From Blastococcus carthaginiensis (lineage in GTDB: Bacteria; Actinomycetota; Actinomycetes; Mycobacteriales; Geodermatophilaceae), in NCBI RefSeq assembly GCF_030731085.1, contig NZ_JASNFN010000002.1:1-64000 (forward strand): a DNA stretch of 64,000 nt, written 5' to 3'. Each line of letters starts with the position of its first letter. Position 1 is the stretch's first letter. Under the pieces are notes generated by a model, which ran no database searches, was not told the origin of the DNA, and was given only the letters and a program-made list of their open reading frames with translations. The position numbers and the translations under genes were made by a program. This document shows, one piece after another, positions 8,887 through 17,730 of the stretch.

Positions 8887-10458
8887 ATGGCGGTCACGCT
8901 CACCTATCCGGGTGTCTACGTCCAGGAAGTGCCGAGCGGCAACCGGACCATCACCGGGGTCGCCACGGCGGTGACCGCGTTCGTCGGGAGTGCGCTGCGC
9001 GGTCCGGTCCACAGACCCGTGCCGATCTCCTCGTACGCACAGTTCGAGCGGCAGTTCGGCGGGCTCTGGCGGAACAGCGGGCTCGGGTACGCCGTGCAGG
9101 ACTACTACCTCAACGGCGGCAACCTCGCCGTGATCGTCCGGCTGCCCGGCGGCGCCGAGGACGAGGAGGCCGGGGCCGCGCCCGCCCGGATGGACGCCGG
9201 CGGGCTCACTCTCGAGGCCGCGACACGGGGGGCCTGGGGCGACCTCCTGGAGGTCGACGTGGCCCACGCGACAGCCGGCCCCGAGGCCGAGGCGGTGGCC
9301 GAGCGACAGGGCGTGGCGGTGGATGCGCTCTTCCACCTCACCGTTCGGGAGGGGCCCCGAGCGGAGCCACGTCAACAGGAGTCCCACCTGAACCTCACCG
9401 TCGTCGACGGCCCGCGGCAGGTCGACGACGTGCTGCGGATCTCCGACCTCGTGGTCACGGTGCCCGGTGGGCTCCCGGGGACGCGACCGGCCCCCGGCAC
9501 CTACACGGTGCGGTCCGCCGGATCGACGGGCCGGGACACCGGCAAGCTCGTGTTCGCCGACTACGTGCCTCCCTCCGCCGGACAACCAGCCGAGGAGAAG
9601 GTCGGCATCGACGCCCTCCGGGACGCCGACCTCTTCACGATCCTCTGCCTGCCCCCGGGCGATCCCGGTGGCGACCTGCCGGACGAGGTCTGGGCTCACG
9701 CACTGGCCCTCTGCGCAGAGGAGCGAGCCTTCCTCCTCGTCGACCCTCCCGCTGACGAATCTCGGACGACGATCCGCACCTGGCTGGAGGGTCGCGGCCT
9801 GACCAGCAGAGGCCGCAACGGTGGCATCTACTTCCCCCGACTCCGCCGGGCCGACCCGTTGCGGGACAACGCGGTACGCCCGTTCGTCCCCTCCGGTGCC
9901 GTCGCCGGGGTGATGGCGCGCACGGACAGCGCCCGTGGGGTGTGGAAGGCGCCCGCCGGGACCGAGGCGGGGATCACCGGCGCGACGGGGCTCGCCGTCA
10001 CGCTGACCGACGGCGAGAACGGTGACCTGAACCCGTTCGGCATCAACTGCCTGCGCACCTTCCGGACCGTCGGCACGGTCGTCTGGGGGGCGCGGACCCT
10101 GCGGGGCGCCGACCTCGTCGCCGACGAGTACAAGTACGTGCCTGTCCGGCGCCTGGCGCTGTTCCTCGAAGAGACCCTGTGGCGAAACCTGCACTGGGTC
10201 GTGTTCGAGCCGAACGACGAGCCGTTGTGGGCGCAGATCCGCGCCTCGATCGGGGCCTTCCTGCAGGACCTCTTCCGGCAGGGAGCGTTCCAGGGCAGCA
10301 CGCCTCGGGATGCCTACTTCGTGCGCTGTGACGCGGAGACGACCACGCAGTACGACATCGACCGCGGGATCGTGAACATCGTCGTGGGTTTCGCACCGCT
10401 CAAGCCGGCGGAGTTCGTCGTCGTCAGCATCCAGCAGAAGACCGCAACCGCCAGCTAG
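8887..10458 (+). CDS. eCIS contractile sheath protein
   Basis: This 523-residue protein forms the contractile outer sheath of the phage-tail-like particle. The N-terminus (LTYPGVYVQEVPSG, then ITGVATAVTAFVG) is diagnostic of phage-tail/Afp sheaths, and the C-terminus carries the conserved sheath core (DIDRGIVNIVVGFAPLKPAEFV). The central acidic, variable part (about 90-200) corresponds to the surface-exposed insertion domain. A ribosome site AGGGAG lies 5 nt before the ATG. It is the first gene of a tightly packed operon running to 15926. A broken partial duplicate lies at 36541-37180. Confidence 0.93.
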   Translation: MAVTLTYPGVYVQEVPSGNRTITGVATAVTAFVGSALRGPVHRPVPISSYAQFERQFGGLWRNSGLGYAVQDYYLNGGNLAVIVRLPGGAEDEEAGAAPARMDAGGLTLEAATRGAWGDLLEVDVAHATAGPEAEAVAERQGVAVDALFHLTVREGPRAEPRQQESHLNLTVVDGPRQVDDVLRISDLVVTVPGGLPGTRPAPGTYTVRSAGSTGRDTGKLVFADYVPPSAGQPAEEKVGIDALRDADLFTILCLPPGDPGGDLPDEVWAHALALCAEERAFLLVDPPADESRTTIRTWLEGRGLTSRGRNGGIYFPRLRRADPLRDNAVRPFVPSGAVAGVMARTDSARGVWKAPAGTEAGITGATGLAVTLTDGENGDLNPFGINCLRTFRTVGTVVWGARTLRGADLVADEYKYVPVRRLALFLEETLWRNLHWVVFEPNDEPLWAQIRASIGAFLQDLFRQGAFQGSTPRDAYFVRCDAETTTQYDIDRGIVNIVVGFAPLKPAEFVVVSIQQKTATAS

Positions 10459-10468
10459 GAGTCGCGGC

Positions 10469-10990
10469 ATGGCCGAGTTCACCGTGAACGTGCACCGGTT
10501 CAACCCTTACATGAACTTCAAGTTCGGTGTGCGGGTGGACGGCCGGCTCGTCGCCGGGGTGAGCAAGATCAGCGCACTGAAGCGAACGACGGAGGTGGTT
10601 CCCCACCGGCACGGCGGTGATCCCAGCTCGAGCCGGAAGTCGGTCGGCCGCACCGAGTACGACGCCGTCACCCTGGAGCGCGGGGTGACCCACGACGAGG
10701 CGTTCGAGCGGTGGGCCAACAAGGTGTGGAACTACGGATCCGGGCTCGGGGCGGAGAGTTCCCTGCGTGACTTCCGCAAGGACATCGTGATCGAGGTCTA
10801 CAACGAGGCCGGCCAGCTCGCCATCGCCTACAAGGTCTACCGGTGTTGGGTGTCGGAGTTCCAGGCGCTGCCGGAACTCGACGCGAACGCGAACGCCGTC
10901 GCCATCCAGACACTGAAACTCGAGAACGAGGGCTGGGAGCGGGACTACACGGTGTCCGAACCGACCGAGCCGTCGTACGTCGAACCATGA
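10469..10990 (+). CDS. eCIS inner tube protein (gp19/Afp1-like)
   Basis: A 173-residue protein that stacks as the rigid inner tube propelled by sheath contraction. The motif order is typical: FNPYMNFKFGVRVDG, then SALKRTTEVVPHRHGGD, and near the end SEFQALPELDANANAVAIQTL. It follows the sheath by 10 nt with a GGAGTCG site in the gap. Only one tube gene of this type is seen in the locus; a related but distinct CIS-tube-domain protein is at 30414. The short acidic C-terminal extension (after about 155) is ordinary. Confidence 0.92.
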   Translation: MAEFTVNVHRFNPYMNFKFGVRVDGRLVAGVSKISALKRTTEVVPHRHGGDPSSSRKSVGRTEYDAVTLERGVTHDEAFERWANKVWNYGSGLGAESSLRDFRKDIVIEVYNEAGQLAIAYKVYRCWVSEFQALPELDANANAVAIQTLKLENEGWERDYTVSEPTEPSYVEP

Positions 10991-11000
10991 CCGGCGACCG

Positions 11001-11735
11001 TTGAGTCAGCCCGTGGCCACGCTCGACGACGCAGCCCACCTGCTCGACGTGTGGGACGCGGGCGCATCCGTGTCGGGAGTCATGCAGGACGTGGTGGTCC
11101 TGCACGCCGCCGGCGTGGTCGCCGATCTGGACGGTGCCCTCGACCTAGGGGTGGACGAGGTCGCCGCCCTCGCGGCGGGGCTGTATGCCGAGGCGTTCGG
11201 GAACGTGGTCGAAGGGGTCATCCGCTGCCATCGGTGCGGGGACCTGCTCGATGTGCCACTGCCGCTCTCGGCCGTACTCGCCGACCCGCCCGGTGCCGCC
11301 GGACCGGTGGAATCCCCGGTCGGGGATCTCGCCGTCCGGGCACCCACCCTCCGGGATCTCGTGCTCGCCGGCCGGTCCCCCGACCCCGCCACGGCGCTTT
11401 GGAACCGGTGCGTCACCCGAGCCGGCGGTGAGCCGGTCGATGCCTCCGCCTTCGGGACCGACGTGCTGGCCCAGGTCGACGCGGTGGCCGAGCGGTTGGC
11501 CGGTCTCGCCGCGCTCGTCGTGACGGCGCCCTGCCCGGCCTGCGGTGCTGACCTGCGGGCACCGGTCGACGTGTCGCAGCTTCTCTGGCAGCGGATCTGC
11601 GTGGCGGCTCCGGCTCTCCTGGCCGAGGTCGCCACGCTGGCCGCAGCATTCGGCTGGACCGAGCGCGACGTCCTGGCGCTGTCCGTGCCCCGGCGCCGCG
11701 CATACCTGGACCTGGTGGGGGCGGGCGTCCGGTGA
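11001..11735 (+). CDS. T4 gp26-like baseplate protein with zinc-ribbon cysteines
   Basis: A 244-residue protein matching the T4_baseplate-type family found in actinobacterial contractile systems. The C-terminus (LLWQRICVAAPALL ... LAAAFGWTERDVLALS, then RRRAYLDLV) is characteristic. Two CxxC pairs, CHRCGD near 75-79 and CPACGAD near 178-183, should bind a structural zinc. The frame begins with TTG at 11001; GTG at 11013 is an alternative. It starts 10 nt after the tube gene and overlaps the next gene by 4 nt (GTGA). The exact structural slot in the particle is not known. Confidence 0.75.
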   Translation: MSQPVATLDDAAHLLDVWDAGASVSGVMQDVVVLHAAGVVADLDGALDLGVDEVAALAAGLYAEAFGNVVEGVIRCHRCGDLLDVPLPLSAVLADPPGAAGPVESPVGDLAVRAPTLRDLVLAGRSPDPATALWNRCVTRAGGEPVDASAFGTDVLAQVDAVAERLAGLAALVVTAPCPACGADLRAPVDVSQLLWQRICVAAPALLAEVATLAAAFGWTERDVLALSVPRRRAYLDLVGAGVR

Positions 11736-12745
11736 CCGGGTTCTTCCAGCGGATGGCGGCCCGCGCCACCGGATCGGAGGACGCCACCCTGCACGTCCGG
11801 CGCCCGCAGCGGTTCGAGCCCGGCACCCCGGACGCCCTGCCGCCGCTGCGGGATCCGTCCCCGGAGCCGCTGGACGGGACGGCGCAGGCAGGAGGGCTGC
11901 CCCCGGTCCGGCCTGATCCTCCACGAGCGGGTCGCGCCAAGGACGGCGCTGCCGGTGAGGGATTCGTGACCGCGTCCGCGGCACCCGGTCAGGCCGGGGC
12001 CGCCGACAATAGCGAGCGCCGCGCGCGGAGCTCCCCGGCAGCACGCGCCGCTCCGGCGCCGCCCTCGCCAGCGCTCCCTGCCGGGTCACCTGTCGCGGAG
12101 CCGGCATCGGCAGATACCCCGTCAGCGGATCGCCTGCGGGACGTGCAGACCCCGGCCCGTCCCGCCGTGCCGATGGCGGCGGCGCCACCGAGTAGCGGCA
12201 CACCGCTCGTCCGGCCGGCACCGGGTACGGAACCTCCTCGCGTCGATCCGGACCCGACTGCCCGGCCGGCCCAACGGGAGCAGCCCCGCCCGGGTGCCGC
12301 ACCCGCCGTCCGCAGGTCCACGTCCCGGCCCCTCGTCGCCCCTCCTGCACGGCCGCGTCCCCCGGATCCGCGCGCCCCGGATTCCCTGCCGGACGTCGAG
12401 GCGCTCCTCCGGGACCACGTGGTCCCGGAACTGGTCACCCGTGGCGTGCTGGACCGGACCGAACGGCCGGCGGTCGCTGCCCCGCTCCAGGGCCCTCCGC
12501 CGCCACCGGCCCGGGGCGAGGTCACGGTCACGGCCGGGCGGATCGAGGTCCGCCCGGGCGGTCATCCCCCTCCCGACCGGCTCCGGTCGCCCACCCCGCA
12601 CCCGCCCTCCCCGACGCACGTGCACATCGACCAGGTCGTCGTCACCCGTGCCACCGCACCCGCGCCCGCCCCGCCGCCGGAGCCGCGCCGTCGCCCGGCG
12701 ATCGACCACCGGGCCTACCTGGCCCGGCGCCGGGAGGCGCCATGA
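11732..12745 (+). CDS. Proline/alanine-rich, probably disordered eCIS protein
   Basis: A 337-residue protein with a short ordered-looking start (GFFQRMAARATGSEDATLHVRRP) and a long Pro/Ala/Arg-rich middle. A second more ordered stretch follows (about 215-250, DVEALLRDHVVPELVTRGVLD), and the end has beta-like repeats before a basic C-terminus. Proteins of this kind occur at the same position in other actinobacterial eCIS loci, but their role is unknown. It could be a scaffold or linker, or a tape-measure substitute, since no classical long helical tape measure is recognised here. Start GTG and stop both overlap neighbours by 4 nt. Confidence 0.7.
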   Translation: MTGFFQRMAARATGSEDATLHVRRPQRFEPGTPDALPPLRDPSPEPLDGTAQAGGLPPVRPDPPRAGRAKDGAAGEGFVTASAAPGQAGAADNSERRARSSPAARAAPAPPSPALPAGSPVAEPASADTPSADRLRDVQTPARPAVPMAAAPPSSGTPLVRPAPGTEPPRVDPDPTARPAQREQPRPGAAPAVRRSTSRPLVAPPARPRPPDPRAPDSLPDVEALLRDHVVPELVTRGVLDRTERPAVAAPLQGPPPPPARGEVTVTAGRIEVRPGGHPPPDRLRSPTPHPPSPTHVHIDQVVVTRATAPAPAPPPEPRRRPAIDHRAYLARRREAP

Positions 12746-14013
12746 GCAACTCCCTGGCGATCGCTGCGATCACCACCACCCTGCGCTACGTCCTCGCCCG
12801 GGCGCTGGAGCTGCCGCACCCCGGACCGGTCGGTGGTGCCGACGTGACCACGCTGCGACCCGACCGACTGACCGACACGGAGCTGGTGACGTCACCCGGG
12901 ATCAACGTCTACCTCTACGAGGTGCGGACCAACCCCGCCCGGAGTCTCGCCGACATGCCGGCGCGGAGTCCGGACGGCGGCCTCACCCGGCGCCCCGTGG
13001 CCGCACTCGACCTGCACTACCTGGTCACCTGCCACGGCAGCGACGAGTCGCTGGACGCGCAGCGGCTGCTCGGTCGGGCGGCGCTCGCGCTGACCGTGAA
13101 CCCGGTGCTCACCCGGGACGTGGTGAACCTCGCCCTGGACCGCTACGGGCGGGACGACGCCGCGTTCCTGGCCGAGTCCGACCTGCGCGACCAGGTCGAC
13201 AACGTGACCGTGGCGCCCCACGCGCTCAGCCTCGAGGAGCTGTCGAAGCTCTGGGGGCTCTTCCAGACCCCGCACCAGCTCTCCCAGACCTACGTGGCGA
13301 CCACGGCCGTCCTGGAGCCCGACGTGGCGGTGCGGACGTCGCTCCCGGTCCGGGATCGCCAGGTCAGCGTCGTCGTCGGTGGCCCGCCGCGGCTGGCCGC
13401 GGTGCACCACGGTCGGTCCGGGGAGACCGTCACCTCCTCGGGCACGGTGGTGCTGGAGGGCACCGGGCTGGCCGCTCCACCGGGATGCCGCACCGCCGTC
13501 CGGGTGGGCCCCGCCGAGCTGGAGCCCGACCGGGTCGGACCGCTGCGCGTCGAGGTGGGCCTGGGCGGTGCGGTGCCCGCCGGGCTGCACGCCGTCCGGG
13601 TCGTCCACATCCGCCCGGGGGCGGACGGCGAGCCGGCGCGGATCGTGGCGACCTCGACGGTGCGGCCGCTGCTGGTCCGCCCGGCGGTGACCGTCGAGGC
13701 CGCCGGGTCGGAGACCGTGCTGGTGCTCGACCCGCCGGTCGCCCCCGGGCAGCAGGTGACGGTCGGGCTCACCCGGCTGGTGTCCGGCCCGCCGGACGAG
13801 CCGGACGAGGACGAGCGCGAGCCGGAGGACGACGAGGTCACCGTCCGGCTGCCTCGGGTCGGGCCGGACGCCGGCCCGCGGGCGAGGATGACGCTGCCCC
13901 CGGCGGAGCTGCGGGCCGGCGAGTGGCTGGTGCGGGTGGCGGTGGACGGCGTGGAGAGCCTGCCAGAGCTGGTCGGGGACACCTACCGCGCCCCGCTGCT
14001 CACGGTGCCGTGA
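12742..14013 (+). CDS. Pvc16/DUF4255-family eCIS protein (tail terminator type)
   Basis: A 423-residue protein. Residues 1-190 match the Pvc16 N-terminal (DUF4255) domain: SLAIAAITTTLRYVLARAL, INVYLYEVRTNP, LDLHYLVTCHGSDESLDAQ. Afp16/Pvc16 proteins cap the distal tube/sheath and set length. The C-terminal half has two Ig-like or IPT-like beta domains with an acidic patch (DEPDEDEREPEDDE). Start ATG overlaps the previous stop by 4 nt; the end overlaps the ATPase GTG by 4 nt. Confidence 0.88.
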   Translation: MSNSLAIAAITTTLRYVLARALELPHPGPVGGADVTTLRPDRLTDTELVTSPGINVYLYEVRTNPARSLADMPARSPDGGLTRRPVAALDLHYLVTCHGSDESLDAQRLLGRAALALTVNPVLTRDVVNLALDRYGRDDAAFLAESDLRDQVDNVTVAPHALSLEELSKLWGLFQTPHQLSQTYVATTAVLEPDVAVRTSLPVRDRQVSVVVGGPPRLAAVHHGRSGETVTSSGTVVLEGTGLAAPPGCRTAVRVGPAELEPDRVGPLRVEVGLGGAVPAGLHAVRVVHIRPGADGEPARIVATSTVRPLLVRPAVTVEAAGSETVLVLDPPVAPGQQVTVGLTRLVSGPPDEPDEDEREPEDDEVTVRLPRVGPDAGPRARMTLPPAELRAGEWLVRVAVDGVESLPELVGDTYRAPLLTVP

Positions 14014-15926
14014 CGACGAACCCCGCGGCCGGGCGGACCGCACGCGCACGGCGGCCCGCCCGCTTCGCCGACGCCCTGCTCGCCGAGCTGGAGGTGCTCC
14101 GGGTCCGGCTGCGCGCGGCGGCCGGACAGCCCGACGGGCTCGAGGTGCGGGTGACCGCGGCCGAGGCGGACCTCGCGGACGCCCGCGGGCAGGCGTTGCA
14201 GCCGAACGGCCTGGACCGGGTCGCCGACGGGTTCGGGCTCAGCGACTTCGAGCGCGCGGTGCTGCTGCTGGCGGCCGGGCCGGAGCTCGTGGGCGCGGTC
14301 GCCGACGAGCTCACCGCCGTCCACGGTGATCCGTGCCCGACGTTCGGGCTGGCGCTGTCGCTGCTGCCGGGGGCGCACTGGAACGCCCTCACCCCGGCGG
14401 CCCCGCTGCGCCGCTGGCGTCTGCTGCACCCGCCCGGCGCCGAGTCGGTCACCGGGGCCCGGCTCACCGTCGACGAGCGGGTGCTGCACTCGCTGCTCGG
14501 CGCCGACTACCTCGAGCCGGAGCTGGCGGTGATCGCCCGACCGGTGTGCCCGCACCCTGCGCTCCCGGACTCCCTGTCGGCCGCGGCCGATCGGGTCACC
14601 GACGCCTGGCGGGAACGACGGATCCCGTTGCTGCAGGGGCCGCAGCCGCCGAACCTGCTGTGCGTCGCTGGCGTCGCGGCCGACCGCACCGGCCTCTCCC
14701 TGTACACGGTCTCCGCCGAGGACCTGCCCGCAGCCGCGCCCGACCGGGACCGGGTTCTCCGGCTGATGGAGCGGGAGTCGGTACTCGCCGGGGCGGCGTG
14801 GGCGTTCGACGTCGATGCGGCGCGGGGCGAGGAGCCCCGGGCCGCCGTCCGGGCGATCTGCGGGATGGACGCGCCGGTGGCGCTGCTCGGTGCCGCGGAC
14901 CCGGTCGCCGGGGCACCGGAGCCGGTAGCGGTGCGGGTACCGCGGCTGCCGATCCCGGAGCGTCTCGCCGCCGTGCGGCGCGCGCTGGCCGGGCCGGCGC
15001 CGGGTGCGGCGGGAAGCCGGGAGGTGGAGACGGTCGCCGGCGTGTTCGACCTGTCCCTGCCCGATCTGGACCTCGCCGCCCGGGACGCCGCTCACGGGAT
15101 ACCGCTGTGGGATGCCTGCCGGGCCCGGTCGCGCGGTCGGTTCCCGGGCACCCAGGTGATCACGCCGCGGGCCCGGTGGGAGGACCTGGTGCTGCCGGAG
15201 GCCAAGATCGAGCAGCTGCGCGCCCTGGTCGCGGCGGTGCGCCACCGCAGCCGGGTGCTGCACGAGTGGGGATTCGCCGACCGGTCGGGGCGGGGGCTGG
15301 GGACGGCGGCGTTGTTCACCGGGCCGAGCGGCACGGGCAAGACGCTGGCGGCGGAGGTGATCGCGGGCGAGCTCGGGCTGGACCTCGTCGTCGTCGACCT
15401 CAGCCAGGTGGTGAGCAAGTACATCGGCGAGACGGAGAAGAACCTGGGCCGGGTGTTCGACGCGGCCGAGGACGGCGCCGCGGTGCTGCTGTTCGACGAG
15501 GCCGACACCCTCTTCGGCAAGCGCACCGAGGTACGGGACAGCCACGACCGCTACGCCAACCTCGAGGTCGGCTACCTGCTGCAGCGCATCGAGTCGTTCC
15601 GCGGCCTCGCCCTGCTGACGACGAACGCCAGGTCAGCGCTCGACCAGGCCTTCCTGCGCCGGTTGCGGACGGTGGTGACCTTCACCTACCCGGACAAGGC
15701 CGCGCGGGAGGCGCTGTGGCGGCGGGCGTTCCCCGCGGCGACGCCCACCGCCGGGCTGGACCCGGCGCGGCTCGCCACCGTGGACCTGCCCGGCGGCGGC
15801 ATCGCCGCGGCGGCGCTGACGGCGGCGTACCTCGGTGCCGAGACGGGGATGGTCGATGCCGACATGGTCGCGACCGCGACCCGGTGGGAGCTGGCCAAGA
15901 GCGGGCGGTCGTTCGGGACCTCGTGA
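14010..15926 (+). CDS. eCIS AAA+ ATPase (Afp15/Pvc15 family)
   Basis: A 638-residue protein with a degenerate N-terminal region and a C-terminal AAA+ module. Walker A GPSGTGKT is near residue 438, Walker B VLLFDEAD near 492, and an Arg-rich sensor region follows (QAFLRRLRTVVTF). Members of this family are proposed to load cargo or assist assembly of eCIS particles. The start is a GTG that overlaps the Pvc16 stop, so it is coupled to it. The operon ends here; about 80 nt later the opposing block ends at 16008. Confidence 0.9.
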   Translation: MTTNPAAGRTARARRPARFADALLAELEVLRVRLRAAAGQPDGLEVRVTAAEADLADARGQALQPNGLDRVADGFGLSDFERAVLLLAAGPELVGAVADELTAVHGDPCPTFGLALSLLPGAHWNALTPAAPLRRWRLLHPPGAESVTGARLTVDERVLHSLLGADYLEPELAVIARPVCPHPALPDSLSAAADRVTDAWRERRIPLLQGPQPPNLLCVAGVAADRTGLSLYTVSAEDLPAAAPDRDRVLRLMERESVLAGAAWAFDVDAARGEEPRAAVRAICGMDAPVALLGAADPVAGAPEPVAVRVPRLPIPERLAAVRRALAGPAPGAAGSREVETVAGVFDLSLPDLDLAARDAAHGIPLWDACRARSRGRFPGTQVITPRARWEDLVLPEAKIEQLRALVAAVRHRSRVLHEWGFADRSGRGLGTAALFTGPSGTGKTLAAEVIAGELGLDLVVVDLSQVVSKYIGETEKNLGRVFDAAEDGAAVLLFDEADTLFGKRTEVRDSHDRYANLEVGYLLQRIESFRGLALLTTNARSALDQAFLRRLRTVVTFTYPDKAAREALWRRAFPAATPTAGLDPARLATVDLPGGGIAAAALTAAYLGAETGMVDADMVATATRWELAKSGRSFGTS

Positions 15927-16007
15927 CGACCGGCCTCACTGCTCGCTCGCGAGGCTGCATGAGTGAATTGTGGACCTCGAGTTGCCCCCGACCCCCTCTC
16001 GATCACC

Positions 16008-17723
16008 TCAAAGAGGCACGCATCGAAGGACCGGGACGCTGCCAGCTGGCATGAACGTGCCGGCACGCTCGATCGCAATCACGCGACCTTGTCGGACGGG
16101 TCTGCCAGCCCGCCCCTCCATGCTCACCAACCGGACCATCCAGGTGTCACCCGGAAAGCGAGGGGTCGAGCCGATTGCAAGATACGTGATGAGCCCGTTC
16201 GCGTTGACCCTCTCGACAACCCGGGTCAGGTCCACCACCTCGTTGAGCAGCTGACGCCCTCGGAAGTTGGTTAGCCGATCGTCGGCGGCAGCATCAGGGG
16301 CGTCCACTTCCAAGAATCCACCGGGACTCGCCTTGACCACGACGACCGGCGTGTCGTCGAGGCCGGTGTCGCTGCGGCGGTGTCGCGCCGGCCACTCCCG
16401 CCCGTCAGAGTCGACGAAGACACCACCCCTCCCACGTCTCCGATAGGTTCCGGCCCTTCCTGTCATCTGCAGCGAGGTTGCTGCCTCCCGCGCCAGGCGC
16501 ACTCCCTCTCGTGACTCGGCGTCGGAGTGGTAGACGCCCACAGACCAACCGATGGTGCTCTGCCAAGAAGATTGCGCGCCGCCGTATCCGCGCCGGGCCA
16601 TGATTCCCATGTCGTGAAGACGATCTTCCACCGGAGTCGAGTCGAGCACCTCCGCCTGCTCAGGAGTCAAGGAGCCCATCCAGACGATCCAGATGTCACG
16701 CTCGAGGCGTCGTTCATCGATCTCGGCGAGGGCGACGGCAGCGTCGGCCCGCGCCGAGGCGACGCTACGAGTCAGTTCCTGCACCGAGCGCGCGACCTCT
16801 TCATGTCGACCGATGAGAGCGTCCAGGTCGCGGACTTCTCGCTCCAACTCTTCCACTCCTGTGCGGGCCACCGTTCCTGTGACGGCCAGTTCGCGGCTGT
16901 CCGCTCGTAGGTTGCTCACGAGCGCCGCCACGTCCATCGTGCGTTGCGCCCGCGCAGCCAGCGTGGCGAGACGCCGATACAAGTCCGCGGCCTGCTGGTA
17001 GGTCGCGACCCGCTGCATCGTCGGGTGCTGCCGCTCATGCCGGGCGCGTCCTACTTCCGGTGGCTGGTCCTGCCCCGGAGCCTGCGATGCCTTGACCGCA
17101 GCCTCTCCAGCGGCCTCCAGGGACGTCTGCATCACGGTTGCCACGAGACCGTTACGGACTTCTGCTGCCGCCTGCAGCGCGAACCCGGCGTTCGGCGCCA
17201 ACGTGAACACCCGGGACAGAGAAAGCGCGACCGTCGCACCCAGCGTTATGCCGAGCACCGCTCCAACCAGCGCGTCTGTCGCCGCATCGACAAGCGCATT
17301 GTGCTCGTGGCCAGCCGCGAGGACCCGTGCGAAGTTGTCGTATGCACACTGATAGTGGACTCCGACTTGCTCCAGATCTTTGAGCATGTGGTCGACGTCC
17401 GCGATGCCGGCCTCGATGCCGTCCACGGTCTCCCGTCGGAGGTCGGCAGCGCCTCGCGACAGGACTTCGACACGCTGCTCCAAGACCTGGCCCCGCTCCC
17501 GTCCGCTCGACTGAGCACCGAGAGGCGGTTTGGCGCTCGGCCGGACGCCCGGTCGGGCTCCGAGCGGACGAGGCGCGCTCACCAACGGCACGGACGCAAC
17601 ATTGTGGGGGCTGGACGCTATGGCCTTCCGTGTGGTGCCAGGTCGTCCTGCCGGCTCCGGGCGAGGAGCCCATCCGTCAGTCTTCCCACGAGGGAGGCGT
17701 CGACCATGCGCGCGACCGGGCAT
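16008..17723 (-). CDS. Unrecognised 571-aa protein at the end of the eCIS baseplate operon (candidate cargo)
   Basis: I do not recognise the family. Residues 1-75 are Pro/Arg-rich and disordered-looking. A helical part follows with a hydrophobic glycine-rich segment near 148-166 (LVGAVLGITLGATVALSLS). A long coiled-coil-like stretch (about 225-345) comes next, then a compact C-terminus with beta text (GGVFVDSDGREWPARHRR, GLITYLAIG). It starts 7 nt after the DUF6519 stop, so it belongs to the particle operon, and it ends 81 nt from the ATPase stop. Base composition looks visibly less GC-rich than its neighbours, as expected of an exchangeable effector. Alternatives are a tape measure protein or a cognate immunity or chaperone fusion. 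Confidence 0.6.
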   Translation of the reverse strand: MPGRAHGRRLPRGKTDGWAPRPEPAGRPGTTRKAIASSPHNVASVPLVSAPRPLGARPGVRPSAKPPLGAQSSGRERGQVLEQRVEVLSRGAADLRRETVDGIEAGIADVDHMLKDLEQVGVHYQCAYDNFARVLAAGHEHNALVDAATDALVGAVLGITLGATVALSLSRVFTLAPNAGFALQAAAEVRNGLVATVMQTSLEAAGEAAVKASQAPGQDQPPEVGRARHERQHPTMQRVATYQQAADLYRRLATLAARAQRTMDVAALVSNLRADSRELAVTGTVARTGVEELEREVRDLDALIGRHEEVARSVQELTRSVASARADAAVALAEIDERRLERDIWIVWMGSLTPEQAEVLDSTPVEDRLHDMGIMARRGYGGAQSSWQSTIGWSVGVYHSDAESREGVRLAREAATSLQMTGRAGTYRRRGRGGVFVDSDGREWPARHRRSDTGLDDTPVVVVKASPGGFLEVDAPDAAADDRLTNFRGRQLLNEVVDLTRVVERVNANGLITYLAIGSTPRFPGDTWMVRLVSMEGRAGRPVRQGRVIAIERAGTFMPAGSVPVLRCVPL

Positions 17724-17730
17724 CGTTGGC

